The notes under the pieces were generated by a model. It saw nothing but the letters and a program-made list of their open reading frames with translations, did not search any database and was not told where the DNA came from. A stretch of DNA of 5,258 nucleotides from the NCBI GenBank assembly GCA_022361135.1, contig JAKSBM010000805.1:1-5258 (forward strand), read 5' to 3'. Shown here in pieces: positions 1 through 5,171 of this stretch; the stretch's first letter is position 1, and each line of letters opens with the position of its first letter. A program made the position numbers and the translations under genes. Source of the stretch: Desulfobacterales bacterium (GTDB lineage: Bacteria > Desulfobacterota > Desulfobacteria > Desulfobacterales > Desulfobacteraceae).

Positions 1-788
1 CCCCCCACCTCTTCCCGGTAATAGCCGTGGCAGGAAGGATCTTCCAACACGGGCATGTTTTTGGGCATGTCCTTGATTTCTTCCGTGATGAGGTAATAGT
101 GCTCGGCGGCCTGGTTGGGGATGTTGATGCCCGAGGCATCGCCGATTTGCCGGGCCCACATGCCGGCGCAGTTCACCACCACCTCGGCCTGGATATCCCC
201 TTGATCGGTTTTGACTCCGGCCACGGCCCCGTTCCGGGTGATGAGGCCCGTGGCCGGGGTTTTGGGGATGATGGTCACACCCTGGTTCCGCGCCCCCTTG
301 GCCAGGGACATGGTGAGGTCCACCGGATTGATCCGGCCATCCTCCTTCACGTAGAAGCCGGCCAAAAGGTCGTCGGTTTTGGCCAGGGGAAAGAGATTTT
401 GGATTTCCTTGGGTGAGATTTCATCCACATCAACGCCGCAATACCGGTTGAAGGCGGCCACCCGGCGGTATTCTTCCAGGCGGTCCCGGTCTGCGGCCGC
501 TTCAATGAAACCAATGGGGGCAAAACCGGTGGATAGGCCGGTCTCGGCCTCCAGCCGGGTATAAAGATCCCGGGAGTATTTTCGCATTTCCGTGGAGGTT
601 TCCGAGGTGGATCCAAAGGTGACCATGAGGCCGGCGGCGTGCCAGGTGGTGCCGGAGGTGAGTTCGTCCCGCTCCAGGAGAACCACATCTTTGCAGCCCA
701 TGTGGCCCAGATGGTAGGCAATGGATACGCCGGTGATGCCGCCGCCGATGATGACGACCCGTGCATGGGAGGGAAGGGGAGTGTTCAT
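1..788 (-). CDS. Dimethylglycine/sarcosine dehydrogenase-like FAD oxidoreductase, N-terminal part (3' end off window)
   Basis: This reading frame stays open from an ATG at 786-788 to the left edge, giving 262 residues with the C-terminus missing. The start is supported by an AAGGA ribosome site 9 bases upstream. The N-terminus is a Rossmann FAD-binding fold: VVIIGGGITG at residues 11-20 carries the GxGxxG dinucleotide motif, and E39 at the end of the next strand is the expected FAD-ribose ligand. SGTTWHAAGL (45-54) matches the segment in mitochondrial dimethylglycine and sarcosine dehydrogenases whose histidine (H50 here) is covalently bound to FAD. Further family-like stretches are LFPL (131-134), DGRINPVDLTMSLAKGAR (150-167) and VVNCAGMWAR (204-213). 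Known enzymes of this type oxidatively demethylate dimethylglycine or sarcosine, often with a C-terminal GcvT-like folate domain, which would lie outside the window. Substrate is inferred; related DadA-type amine oxidases are possible. The role would be cytoplasmic methylamine or glycine betaine catabolism. Confidence 0.85.
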   Translation of the reverse strand, partial: MNTPLPSHARVVIIGGGITGVSIAYHLGHMGCKDVVLLERDELTSGTTWHAAGLMVTFGSTSETSTEMRKYSRDLYTRLEAETGLSTGFAPIGFIEAAADRDRLEEYRRVAAFNRYCGVDVDEISPKEIQNLFPLAKTDDLLAGFYVKEDGRINPVDLTMSLAKGARNQGVTIIPKTPATGLITRNGAVAGVKTDQGDIQAEVVVNCAGMWARQIGDASGINIPNQAAEHYYLITEEIKDMPKNMPVLEDPSCHGYYREEVG

Positions 789-1003
789 CTTAGTTTTTCC
801 TTGGTATTTGGGGTTGAGAACATGCCATGGAATGCATGGGTGAATTTGGGAAATGGAAAAGGGAATGGTGTCCCGGGAAAGCCGGGGAGGGGGCGGGGCC
901 GCACCGGGTGCGACCGGGTTTTGCAAGGGGTGTTACGCTTCATTCAAACCATACCTCATCCAATGGGGCTGTGCCATGCTGCCTAACAAACGCGATGCAA
1001 GGG

Positions 1004-1032
1004 ATTATCCCTGGTAAAGGGTTCCCTATCAG
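1004..1032 (-). promoter_or_regulatory. Candidate sigma70-type promoter of the FAD dehydrogenase gene
   Basis: On the minus strand CTGATA (1032-1027, four of six matches to TTGACA) is followed after exactly 17 bases by GATAAT (1009-1004, five of six matches to TATAAT). An overlapping alternative uses a perfect TTGACA at 1052-1047 with a poor -10 (GATAGG) 16 bases on. Either would start transcription just after the terminator of the chemoreceptor gene and give a leader of roughly 210 bases or more before the ATG at 788. Seen by eye only; no expression evidence. Confidence 0.35.
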
Positions 1033-1068
1033 ACCCATTTCAGGGGTGTCAAGGAAAAGAGGCGGGGG

Positions 1069-1103
1069 AAAAGATGTCGGGGGCGGATGGAATCCGCCCC
1101 CGA
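1069..1103 (-). terminator. Rho-independent terminator of the chemoreceptor gene
   Basis: A perfect 12-base-pair, GC-rich stem (TCGGGGGCGGAT paired with ATCCGCCCCCGA, 1077-1103) closes a 3-base loop. It starts 38 bases after the chemoreceptor stop codon. On the minus strand it is followed by CATC and a run of four T (1072-1069), so the U-tract is short and offset. The stem itself is very stable. On the plus strand it is followed only by TTTAAT and no plus-strand gene precedes it, so minus-strand function is the better reading. Confidence 0.7.
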
Positions 1104-1141
1104 TTTAATGGTTCTCCGTTAATTGCTCCGGCCCATTGGGG

Positions 1142-2674
1142 TTAGAAATCATCCTCCAGGGGCAGGACCTGGGAAGGGGTGATCAGGTGGGGTTCCGTTG
1201 GGGGAGCAGGGGGGGCGTCCTTGATTGATTTGGGGGCCGGTTGGGGGGGATGATCCAGGCCACGGGCATTGACGATCATGGACAGGTCGGTGACGATGGT
1301 TTCAATGGCCAGGGCCTGGGTGTTGAGTTCCTGGGCCGCCGATGAGGTCTCCTCGGAGGTGGCGGCATTCTGCTGGGTGAGCTGGTCGTTTTCCGACACG
1401 GCCCGGGTGATTTGGGAAATCCCCTGGGCCTGTTCCTTGGAGGCGCCGGCGATTTCCGAAATCAGGGAGCTGATTTTGCTGGAGCCGTCCTTGACCTTGG
1501 AAAAGAGTTCGCTGGTCTGCTCGGTGATGCCTGAGCCGGCCTGGATTTTTTTCACGGTTTCCTCGATGAGTTCCGCCGTGTCCTGGGCCGCATCGGCGGC
1601 CCGCATGGCCAGATTTCTCACCTCGTCGGCCACCACGGCAAATCCGGCACCGGCTTCCCCGGCCCGGGCGGCCTCCACGGCGGCATTCAGGGCCAGAAGA
1701 TTGGTCTGGAAGGAGATTTCATCGATGGTTTTAATGATTTTGGAGGTCTCTTCACTGGCCCGGGAGGTCTCTTCCATGGAATCGGCCAGTTTCACCATGC
1801 TCAGGGTGGCCTGCTCGATGATATCCTCGGATTCGGCCATGAGGGATTCGGCCTCCCTGGCATTGTGGGAGTTTTTCTGGGTCATGGAGGAGAGTTCCTC
1901 AAGGGAGGAGGAGGTCTCTTCCATGGAGGCGGCCTGGTTGCAGGCGGAATCGGCCAGGGTCTGTCCGGCCGAAGAGAGGGAGGCGGCGGCATAATTGACC
2001 TGGGTGGCACCGTGGGCCAGTCCCTTCACGCTTTCGGTGATCTTTTGGGTGGTGCTCCGGGACAGGCGGAAGGAGACCAGGACCATGAGGACCATGAGCA
2101 GGGGAAATCCCATGAAGATGGATTTGATGGTCCGGTTCACCGTACCGGTCATGGCATTGGTCCGCTCCAGGGTCTGTTTTTCAAGCTCCTGGGACAGGTT
2201 TGTCAAGGCCTTGAGATAGGGGCCGTCGCTGATTTTGATGACCTTGTCAATGGCCTTGACCCCCTTGCCTTCCTTGTTCATTCGTTCTGCGGTGAAGATG
2301 GCCTTTTCGTAGATTTCAACCAGCTCCTTGGTTTTATCCAGGGCCTGGACTTCCATGGCCGACAGGTGGCCCAATTGCTTATATCCCTTGATATTGGCCA
2401 GGACATTGGCCTTTTTCTGGGCATAGCGGCCCAGGTATTTTTCCTGTCCCCTGAGGACATAGTTTTTAAAGATGTGGATGGAGCCGCCGTAACCAATGTC
2501 CCTGCGAATGGCGGTGAGGTGGTTTTGTTTTTTCTGGACCACGGCCAGGAAGTTTTCCCATTGTCCGGATACGGTGTAGAGGTTGTAGGTAACAATGGCC
2601 CCTGAGGTGATCAGGGCAATTACGGACAGAAAAATGATGATGGCGATTTTTTTGCCAAGGGTTAAACGCGTCAT
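1142..2674 (-). CDS. Methyl-accepting chemotaxis protein, HAMP-reduced, 510 residues
   Basis: Inner-membrane chemoreceptor that would control the CheA kinase through CheW. Order of parts: short cytoplasmic N-terminus, membrane helix 1 (about 9-30), periplasmic sensor (about 31-184, four-helix-bundle size), membrane helix 2 (about 185-203), then the signalling domain. The hairpin tip is unmistakable: [21 protein letters not shown] (320-340) followed by [13 protein letters not shown] (344-356). Methylation-type helices lie near [15 protein letters not shown] (247-261) and [15 protein letters not shown] (436-450). Only about 45 residues separate membrane helix 2 from the first methylation helix, so a full HAMP domain does not fit. 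The sensor carries [16 protein letters not shown] (61-76). Residues 471-510 form a proline-rich tail ending LPLEDDF, not a CheR pentapeptide. The ATG at 2672-2674 is chosen over an upstream TTG at 2794 because GGAGGA sits 4 bases before it and membrane helix 1 then starts normally. Ligand unknown. Confidence 0.95.
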   Translation of the reverse strand: MTRLTLGKKIAIIIFLSVIALITSGAIVTYNLYTVSGQWENFLAVVQKKQNHLTAIRRDIGYGGSIHIFKNYVLRGQEKYLGRYAQKKANVLANIKGYKQLGHLSAMEVQALDKTKELVEIYEKAIFTAERMNKEGKGVKAIDKVIKISDGPYLKALTNLSQELEKQTLERTNAMTGTVNRTIKSIFMGFPLLMVLMVLVSFRLSRSTTQKITESVKGLAHGATQVNYAAASLSSAGQTLADSACNQAASMEETSSSLEELSSMTQKNSHNAREAESLMAESEDIIEQATLSMVKLADSMEETSRASEETSKIIKTIDEISFQTNLLALNAAVEAARAGEAGAGFAVVADEVRNLAMRAADAAQDTAELIEETVKKIQAGSGITEQTSELFSKVKDGSSKISSLISEIAGASKEQAQGISQITRAVSENDQLTQQNAATSEETSSAAQELNTQALAIETIVTDLSMIVNARGLDHPPQPAPKSIKDAPPAPPTEPHLITPSQVLPLEDDF

Positions 2675-2748
2675 TAAATCCTCCACGGGCGAAAAAAAGG
2701 ATTGGGTTAAAACGGATGGTTGGAAAAGGGAATTGCGGTATGGGAGAA

Positions 2749-2770
2749 AGAGTGAATACCCTTTCACTCT
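2749..2770. repeat. Perfect 8-base inverted repeat upstream of the chemoreceptor gene
   Basis: AGAGTGAA (2749-2756) and TTCACTCT (2763-2770) are perfect reverse complements around a 6-base centre. The dyad lies 75-96 bases upstream of the chemoreceptor ATG. As minus-strand RNA it would form an 8-base-pair hairpin followed by TTTCTCC, a poor terminator tail. As DNA it would be a 22-base palindromic operator, and it overlaps the weak -10 match TAGAGT at 2766-2771. Which of these applies cannot be decided from the sequence. Confidence 0.5.
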
Positions 2771-2818
2771 AAACAAGGCATGGGAAAAAAGCAACTGGAT
2801 TTGTTGGCGATTTTAATG

Positions 2819-2889
2819 GGTGCCGGGCAAAATCCGGCCGGATATTCTACGGACTTGATTTTGGGGCGGGCATTCAAGGGCCCGGCACC
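2819..2889. repeat. 10-base long-range inverted repeat enclosing a 12-base palindrome
   Basis: GGTGCCGGGC (2819-2828) and GCCCGGCACC (2880-2889) are perfect reverse complements with 51 bases between them. Just inside the left arm is ATCCGGCCGGAT (2832-2843), itself a perfect palindrome. The arms are GC-rich and could close a structured loop in the trmO 3' tail or in a long chemoreceptor leader. There is no U-tract, so this is not a standard terminator. Confidence 0.45.
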
Positions 2890-2986
2890 TTTGCCCCCAT
2901 TGAGGGGGATATCCTCTACTGCGGCAGGGAAGATCCTCGATCCATGGTCTCCCCCCGGGCGTACTTCAACGGACGGGGAGCGGAAA

Positions 2987-3691
2987 TCAGTGAATCGGCT
3001 CCAGGGAAATCACCTGGATGCCCTGGTGGTCCACGGCCCATTTCATATCAAAATCAAAGAGGCGGATGCCGTATATCCGTTCTGGATCAACATCGTCCCG
3101 GTAGGCGGGCCTGGGGTCGTTTTCCAAAATTTGGATGATGATTTTTTCCAGGTCTGGGATTTGGTCCAGCCGCTGTTGGCATTGGACCCGGGCGGCCTGG
3201 GAAAAGCGGACGGCCATGGGCTGGGGGGGCACCGGGGCAAATCCGCCCGTGGCCGAGGGCAGGGCGTCGGCGTAGGGGATATAGGGCTTGATGTCAATGA
3301 CGGGGGTGCCGTCCAGGAGGTCCACGCCCCGGAGGTGGAGGCGGGGGCCCTTGGGCCCGGTTTCAATTTGGTGGAGGCGAACCACGGACATGCCCAGGGG
3401 ATTGGGGCGGAAGGGGGAACGGGAGGCGAAAACCCCCACCTTTTTATTTCCCCCCAGCCGGGGGGGACGGACCATGGGAGACCAGTCCTTACCAATGTTT
3501 TTGTGGAAGGCAAAGATGAGCCAGATGTGGGAAAAACCTTCCAGTCCCCGGACGGCTTCCTCCCGGGCGCATTCCGGTGAAAAGGTGAGGATGGCCGGGG
3601 CGTCCTCCACCAGGTTCATTTGGCGGGGGATTCCGAATTTTTCTTTAAAACAGGTTTCCAGGGTGGCAATGGGGGTGATGGTAATGTCCAT
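2987..3691 (-). CDS. trmO: tRNA (N6-threonylcarbamoyladenosine37-N6)-methyltransferase TrmO
   Basis: TrmO (TsaA/YaeB) uses S-adenosylmethionine to methylate N6 of t6A at position 37 of threonine tRNAs, giving m6t6A and tuning decoding; it is cytoplasmic. The protein is 234 residues, close to E. coli TrmO at about 235. Family motifs appear in order: FKEKFGIPRQ (15-24), VRGLEGFSHIWLIFAFH (47-63), RPPRLGGNKKVGVFASRSPF (75-94) continuing RPNPLGMSVV (95-104), then LHLRGVDLLDGTPVIDIKPY (118-137). These form the SAM-binding beta-barrel domain. The C-terminal domain is also intact, with DPRPAYR (192-198), YGIRLFDFD (207-215) and a tail ending SLEPIH. The ATG at 3691 is supported by AAGGAG 7 bases upstream and by the family-typical N-terminus. 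The gene stands alone, with no tRNA-modification neighbour. It begins about 107 bases after the U-tract ending the hairpin at 3798-3904, so it probably has its own promoter, though I see no strong one. Confidence 0.93.
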   Translation of the reverse strand: MDITITPIATLETCFKEKFGIPRQMNLVEDAPAILTFSPECAREEAVRGLEGFSHIWLIFAFHKNIGKDWSPMVRPPRLGGNKKVGVFASRSPFRPNPLGMSVVRLHQIETGPKGPRLHLRGVDLLDGTPVIDIKPYIPYADALPSATGGFAPVPPQPMAVRFSQAARVQCQQRLDQIPDLEKIIIQILENDPRPAYRDDVDPERIYGIRLFDFDMKWAVDHQGIQVISLEPIH

Positions 3692-3797
3692 GGGTCCGCT
3701 CCTTGGGCGTTCTAACGGCAGTGGGTCTGGTAATGGGGTACGGTTTTCAGGGGGAAGGGTACACCGGGGAAGGAATCCCGGTCAATACGGATGGGGC

Positions 3798-3904
3798 AAA
3801 AAAAAAGAGCTGTTCACCGGAAGGGGAGTGATTCGAACTGACATTGAGTTTGGGTATGCTGTATTAATTGGGTGTCAATTCAAATTGGCCGGTAAACAGC
3901 TCTT
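3798..3904 (-). terminator. Long bipartite hairpin with U9 tail; terminator or 3'-derived structured RNA
   Basis: Read as minus-strand RNA this forms two stacked stems. The outer stem pairs 3904-3889 with 3820-3805: 16 pairs, AAGAGCUGUUUACCGG with CCGGUGAACAGCUCUU, one U-G. After an internal loop of 3 and 10 bases, the inner stem pairs 3885-3873 with 3843-3831: 13 pairs, AUUUGAAUUGACA with UGUCAGUUCGAAU, two U-G. The apical loop is 29 bases (3872-3844). A run of nine U (3806-3798) ends the structure, the arrangement of a rho-independent terminator. It begins 11 bases after the stop codon of the 60-residue membrane-protein gene, so it most likely ends that transcript. A simple terminator rarely needs 100 bases or such a second stem, so an additional role as a stable small RNA is possible. 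All three imperfect pairs are wobbles on this strand and C-A mismatches on the other, which supports the orientation. Confidence 0.75.
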
Positions 3905-3915
3905 AATATCAAAAG

Positions 3916-4098
3916 CTAAATCAGCGTAAGCAAGTAGAAGAAAAGGCTGGTGGCTCCCACCCAGAACAATGCTTTCAATGAACCCAGATTCAGGTTTTCC
4001 GCATTGATGCTGAAGGTCAGATCCCCACCCTGGGACAGGGTCCGGGTGGAATCTTCGGGAGTGAAAAAATAAACCAGGATATCTTTAAGTCGTTTCAT
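3916..4098 (-). CDS. Small single-pass membrane protein of unknown function, 60 residues
   Basis: I do not recognise this family. The 60-residue product starts MKRLKDILVYFFTPEDSTR, a short basic and amphipathic segment, continues through a polar middle (about 20-40) and ends with a hydrophobic segment, LFWVGATSLFFYLLTLI (44-60), that reaches the C-terminus. This predicts a tail-anchored or single-pass inner-membrane protein. The reading frame is supported by a strong AGGAGG site 7 bases before the ATG at 4096-4098. A second ATG directly before it (4099-4101) is 4 bases from the same site and would add one Met. A longer frame from a TTG at 4161 has no ribosome site and would overlap the predicted promoter, so it is rejected. 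The gene is divergent from the LysR regulator, with overlapping promoters, and is closed 11 bases after its stop by the long hairpin. It therefore looks like a one-gene transcript of roughly 370 bases, probably a LysR target. Confidence 0.7.
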   Translation of the reverse strand: MKRLKDILVYFFTPEDSTRTLSQGGDLTFSINAENLNLGSLKALFWVGATSLFFYLLTLI

Positions 4099-4164
4099 CA
4101 TGGTTCCTCCTATTCCTAAAGGCTTCGCAAATCTTACAGGCGCCGTATCAGCGTCCTGCAATGG

Positions 4165-4193
4165 TTGAAAATATAAATGCTTTCTGGTATTTA
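4165..4193 (+). promoter_or_regulatory. Predicted extended -10 promoter of the LysR gene
   Basis: TTGAAA (4165-4170) is followed after exactly 17 bases by TATTTA (4188-4193). TGG immediately precedes the -10 and gives the extended -10 TGn element. Transcription would start near 4200, leaving a leader of about 34 bases before the ATG at 4234. The region is markedly more AT-rich than the flanking genes. Confidence 0.55.
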
Positions 4194-4198
4194 GTAAA
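4170..4198 (-). promoter_or_regulatory. Predicted promoter of the small membrane-protein gene, overlapping the LysR promoter
   Basis: On the minus strand TTTACT (4198-4193, four of six to TTGACA) is followed after 17 bases by TATATT (4175-4170, five of six to TATAAT). Transcription would begin near 4163, about 65 bases before the start codon at 4098. It occupies almost the same bases as the LysR promoter on the other strand, so polymerase binding to the two should be mutually exclusive. Confidence 0.5.
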
Positions 4199-4208
4199 AT
4201 TAAAACAA

Positions 4209-4224
4209 TTAACTCTTAGGTTAA
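4209..4224. promoter_or_regulatory. Candidate LysR operator dyad
   Basis: TTAAC (4209-4213) and GTTAA (4220-4224) form a perfect 5-base inverted repeat with a 6-base centre, between the predicted LysR promoter and its start codon. LysR regulators usually bind AT-rich dyads of the T-N11-A kind near divergent promoters. The half-site spacing here does not fit T-N11-A exactly. A second weaker dyad, TAAAT (4174-4178) and ATTTA (4189-4193), lies across both promoters. Confidence 0.3.
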
Positions 4225-4233
4225 ATTATACTA

Positions 4234-5160
4234 ATGCTTCCAGATCTCAATCGCATCAAGGTCTTTTATTATATCTACACCACCCAGAGTGTGGCATTGG
4301 CGGCCAAGGAATTGAACATCACCCCCTCGGCCGTCAGTCAGACCCTGACCAAGCTGGAGGCCGAACTCAAGGTCCATCTCTTCACCCGGCTCCATCGAAA
4401 ACTGGTACCCACCTCAACCGGAACCCAGCTTTACCATACCGCCGCTCCCTTGATCCGGGAGCTGGAGCAGGGGGTGGATTCCATCCTCAGGACCCGTGAG
4501 GTGCCCTCGGGGGTTCTCACCATCGGTTCCCCCATCGAATTTGGGATTTCCTATTTTCCCGGGGTCATTGCCCGGTTCCGGGCCCTCTACCCCGAGGTGG
4601 TTTTTTCCCTGAAACTGGGGGCCCCGGTGAAAATCCTACCCATGGTGGATGCGGGGAAACTGGATTTTGGCCTGGTGGACATCTTCCTCACCCGGGACCA
4701 GGTCCTGGGGGGGCGGCTGGACCGATACAGCTTTGAGCCCCTCCTGGATGAAGAGGTGGTCCTGGCCTGTTCCCGCCGTTATTACGACCAGGAAATCAAA
4801 GGGGATCACTCCATTGAAAAATTGGAGGAGCTGGATTACATCTCCTACGATCGCTCCTCCCTTTCCCTGCGGAATTGGTTCAAGCACCATTATAAGAAGA
4901 ACCCGGGTGAATTGCGCCGGGTCCTCACCGTGGACAGCCACCAGGCCGTGATCAATGCCATTAAAAATCACCTGGGAATGGGGGTCATTGCCGCCCCCAT
5001 TGTGCGCAAGGAAATAGAGTTAGGGATTCTGGTCCCCATCCGCACCCGGAACCCCGAGGTCATCAATAAGATTGCCCTGGCCCTGCTCCAGGACAAGGTT
5101 CCCACCCTCACGGAACGCACCTTCATCAATTTCATGAAACAGGATCTGGCTGACCATTGA
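4234..5160 (+). CDS. LysR-family transcriptional regulator, 308 residues
   Basis: DNA-binding regulator of the LysR type, active in the cytoplasm normally as a tetramer with a small-molecule inducer. The N-terminal winged helix-turn-helix is clear: DLNRIKVFYYI (4-14), then LAAKELNITPSAVSQTLTKL (22-41), FTRLHRKLVPTSTG (50-63) and a linker helix to about 90. The effector-binding domain spans about 92-300, beginning SGVLTIGSPIEFGISYFPGV (92-111). Length is typical (about 300). The ATG at 4234 fits the family, whose proteins begin a few residues before the LNRIKVF-like stretch, but its ribosome site is weak (AGG about 13 bases upstream), so translation may be low or leader-dependent. It is transcribed away from the small membrane-protein gene with overlapping promoters, the classic arrangement for control of the neighbour plus autoregulation. 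The inducer cannot be told from sequence. The FAD dehydrogenase is too far away to assume regulation. Confidence 0.93.
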   Translation: MLPDLNRIKVFYYIYTTQSVALAAKELNITPSAVSQTLTKLEAELKVHLFTRLHRKLVPTSTGTQLYHTAAPLIRELEQGVDSILRTREVPSGVLTIGSPIEFGISYFPGVIARFRALYPEVVFSLKLGAPVKILPMVDAGKLDFGLVDIFLTRDQVLGGRLDRYSFEPLLDEEVVLACSRRYYDQEIKGDHSIEKLEELDYISYDRSSLSLRNWFKHHYKKNPGELRRVLTVDSHQAVINAIKNHLGMGVIAAPIVRKEIELGILVPIRTRNPEVINKIALALLQDKVPTLTERTFINFMKQDLADH

Positions 5161-5171
5161 TGGGGCCCGGG

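Larger units (their letters stand above)
789..1141. other. Intergenic region between the chemoreceptor and FAD dehydrogenase genes
   Basis: This 353-base stretch lies downstream of the chemoreceptor gene and upstream of the FAD dehydrogenase gene, both on the minus strand. It holds the terminator at 1069-1103, the candidate promoter near 1004-1052 and a long leader. The leader contains a minus-strand hairpin at 897-915 (GGTCGC, loop ACCCGGT, GCGGCC, one G-U pair), a 7-base repeat ACCGGGT at 903-909 and 913-919, and a very G-rich plus strand (C-rich in the transcript) near 870-900. A CCATG/CATGG dyad lies at 825-839. I see no coding frame with family resemblance and no riboswitch class I can recognise. 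Confidence 0.6.
2675..2986. other. Intergenic region between trmO and the chemoreceptor gene, with several dyads
   Basis: This 312-base gap follows trmO and precedes the chemoreceptor gene, both minus strand. It contains the 22-base dyad at 2749-2770 and the long-range inverted repeat at 2819-2889, both listed separately. There is also a 5-base-pair hairpin CCCCC/GGGGG with a 5-base loop (2894-2908), and CTCCCC/GGGGAG arms at 2949-2954 and 2975-2980 just after the trmO stop. None is followed by a proper U-tract on the minus strand, so no confident trmO terminator can be named. A weak promoter match (TTGCTT, 17 bases, TAGAGT) ends at 2766-2771 on the minus strand. I see no flagellar-type sigma28 promoter and no credible gene. 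Confidence 0.55.

Noticed and set aside
995..1012. Sigma54 promoter (GG, 10 bases, GC with TTGCAT on the minus strand) before the FAD dehydrogenase gene
   Set aside because: Only the invariant GG and the -12 TTGC agree; the rest of the -24 element (TGGCAC) does not match. A separate TGGCAC near 970 has no correctly spaced -12.
1865..2605. Long plus-strand open frame of 246 codons opposite the chemoreceptor gene
   Set aside because: It is antisense to a clearly recognised protein, has no family motif, and open frames opposite GC-rich genes are expected by codon bias. The same applies to plus-strand frames at 27-416, 639-986, 1269-1994 and 2780-3580.
2675..2794. N-terminal extension of the chemoreceptor from a TTG at 2794
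   Set aside because: The ATG at 2674 has a strong GGAGGA site and puts the membrane helix in the normal place; the extension would run through the leader dyad and has no ribosome site.
3821..3845. tRNA-like 3' segment on the minus strand (GTTCGAATC followed by ACTCCCC)
   Set aside because: The bases around TTCGAAT do not form a T-stem, no matching GGGGAGT acceptor strand or anticodon arm is found at the right distance, and the segment is instead fully used in the inner stem of the hairpin.
3805..3904. Small inverted-repeat mobile element (16-base ends, 100 bases long)
   Set aside because: No target-site duplication flanks it, the inner arms also pair, and the U-tract and position just after a stop codon fit a transcribed hairpin better.
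4099..4161. N-terminal extension of the small membrane protein from a TTG at 4161
   Set aside because: No ribosome site precedes it and it begins at the predicted transcription start; the AGGAGG before 4098-4101 decides the start.
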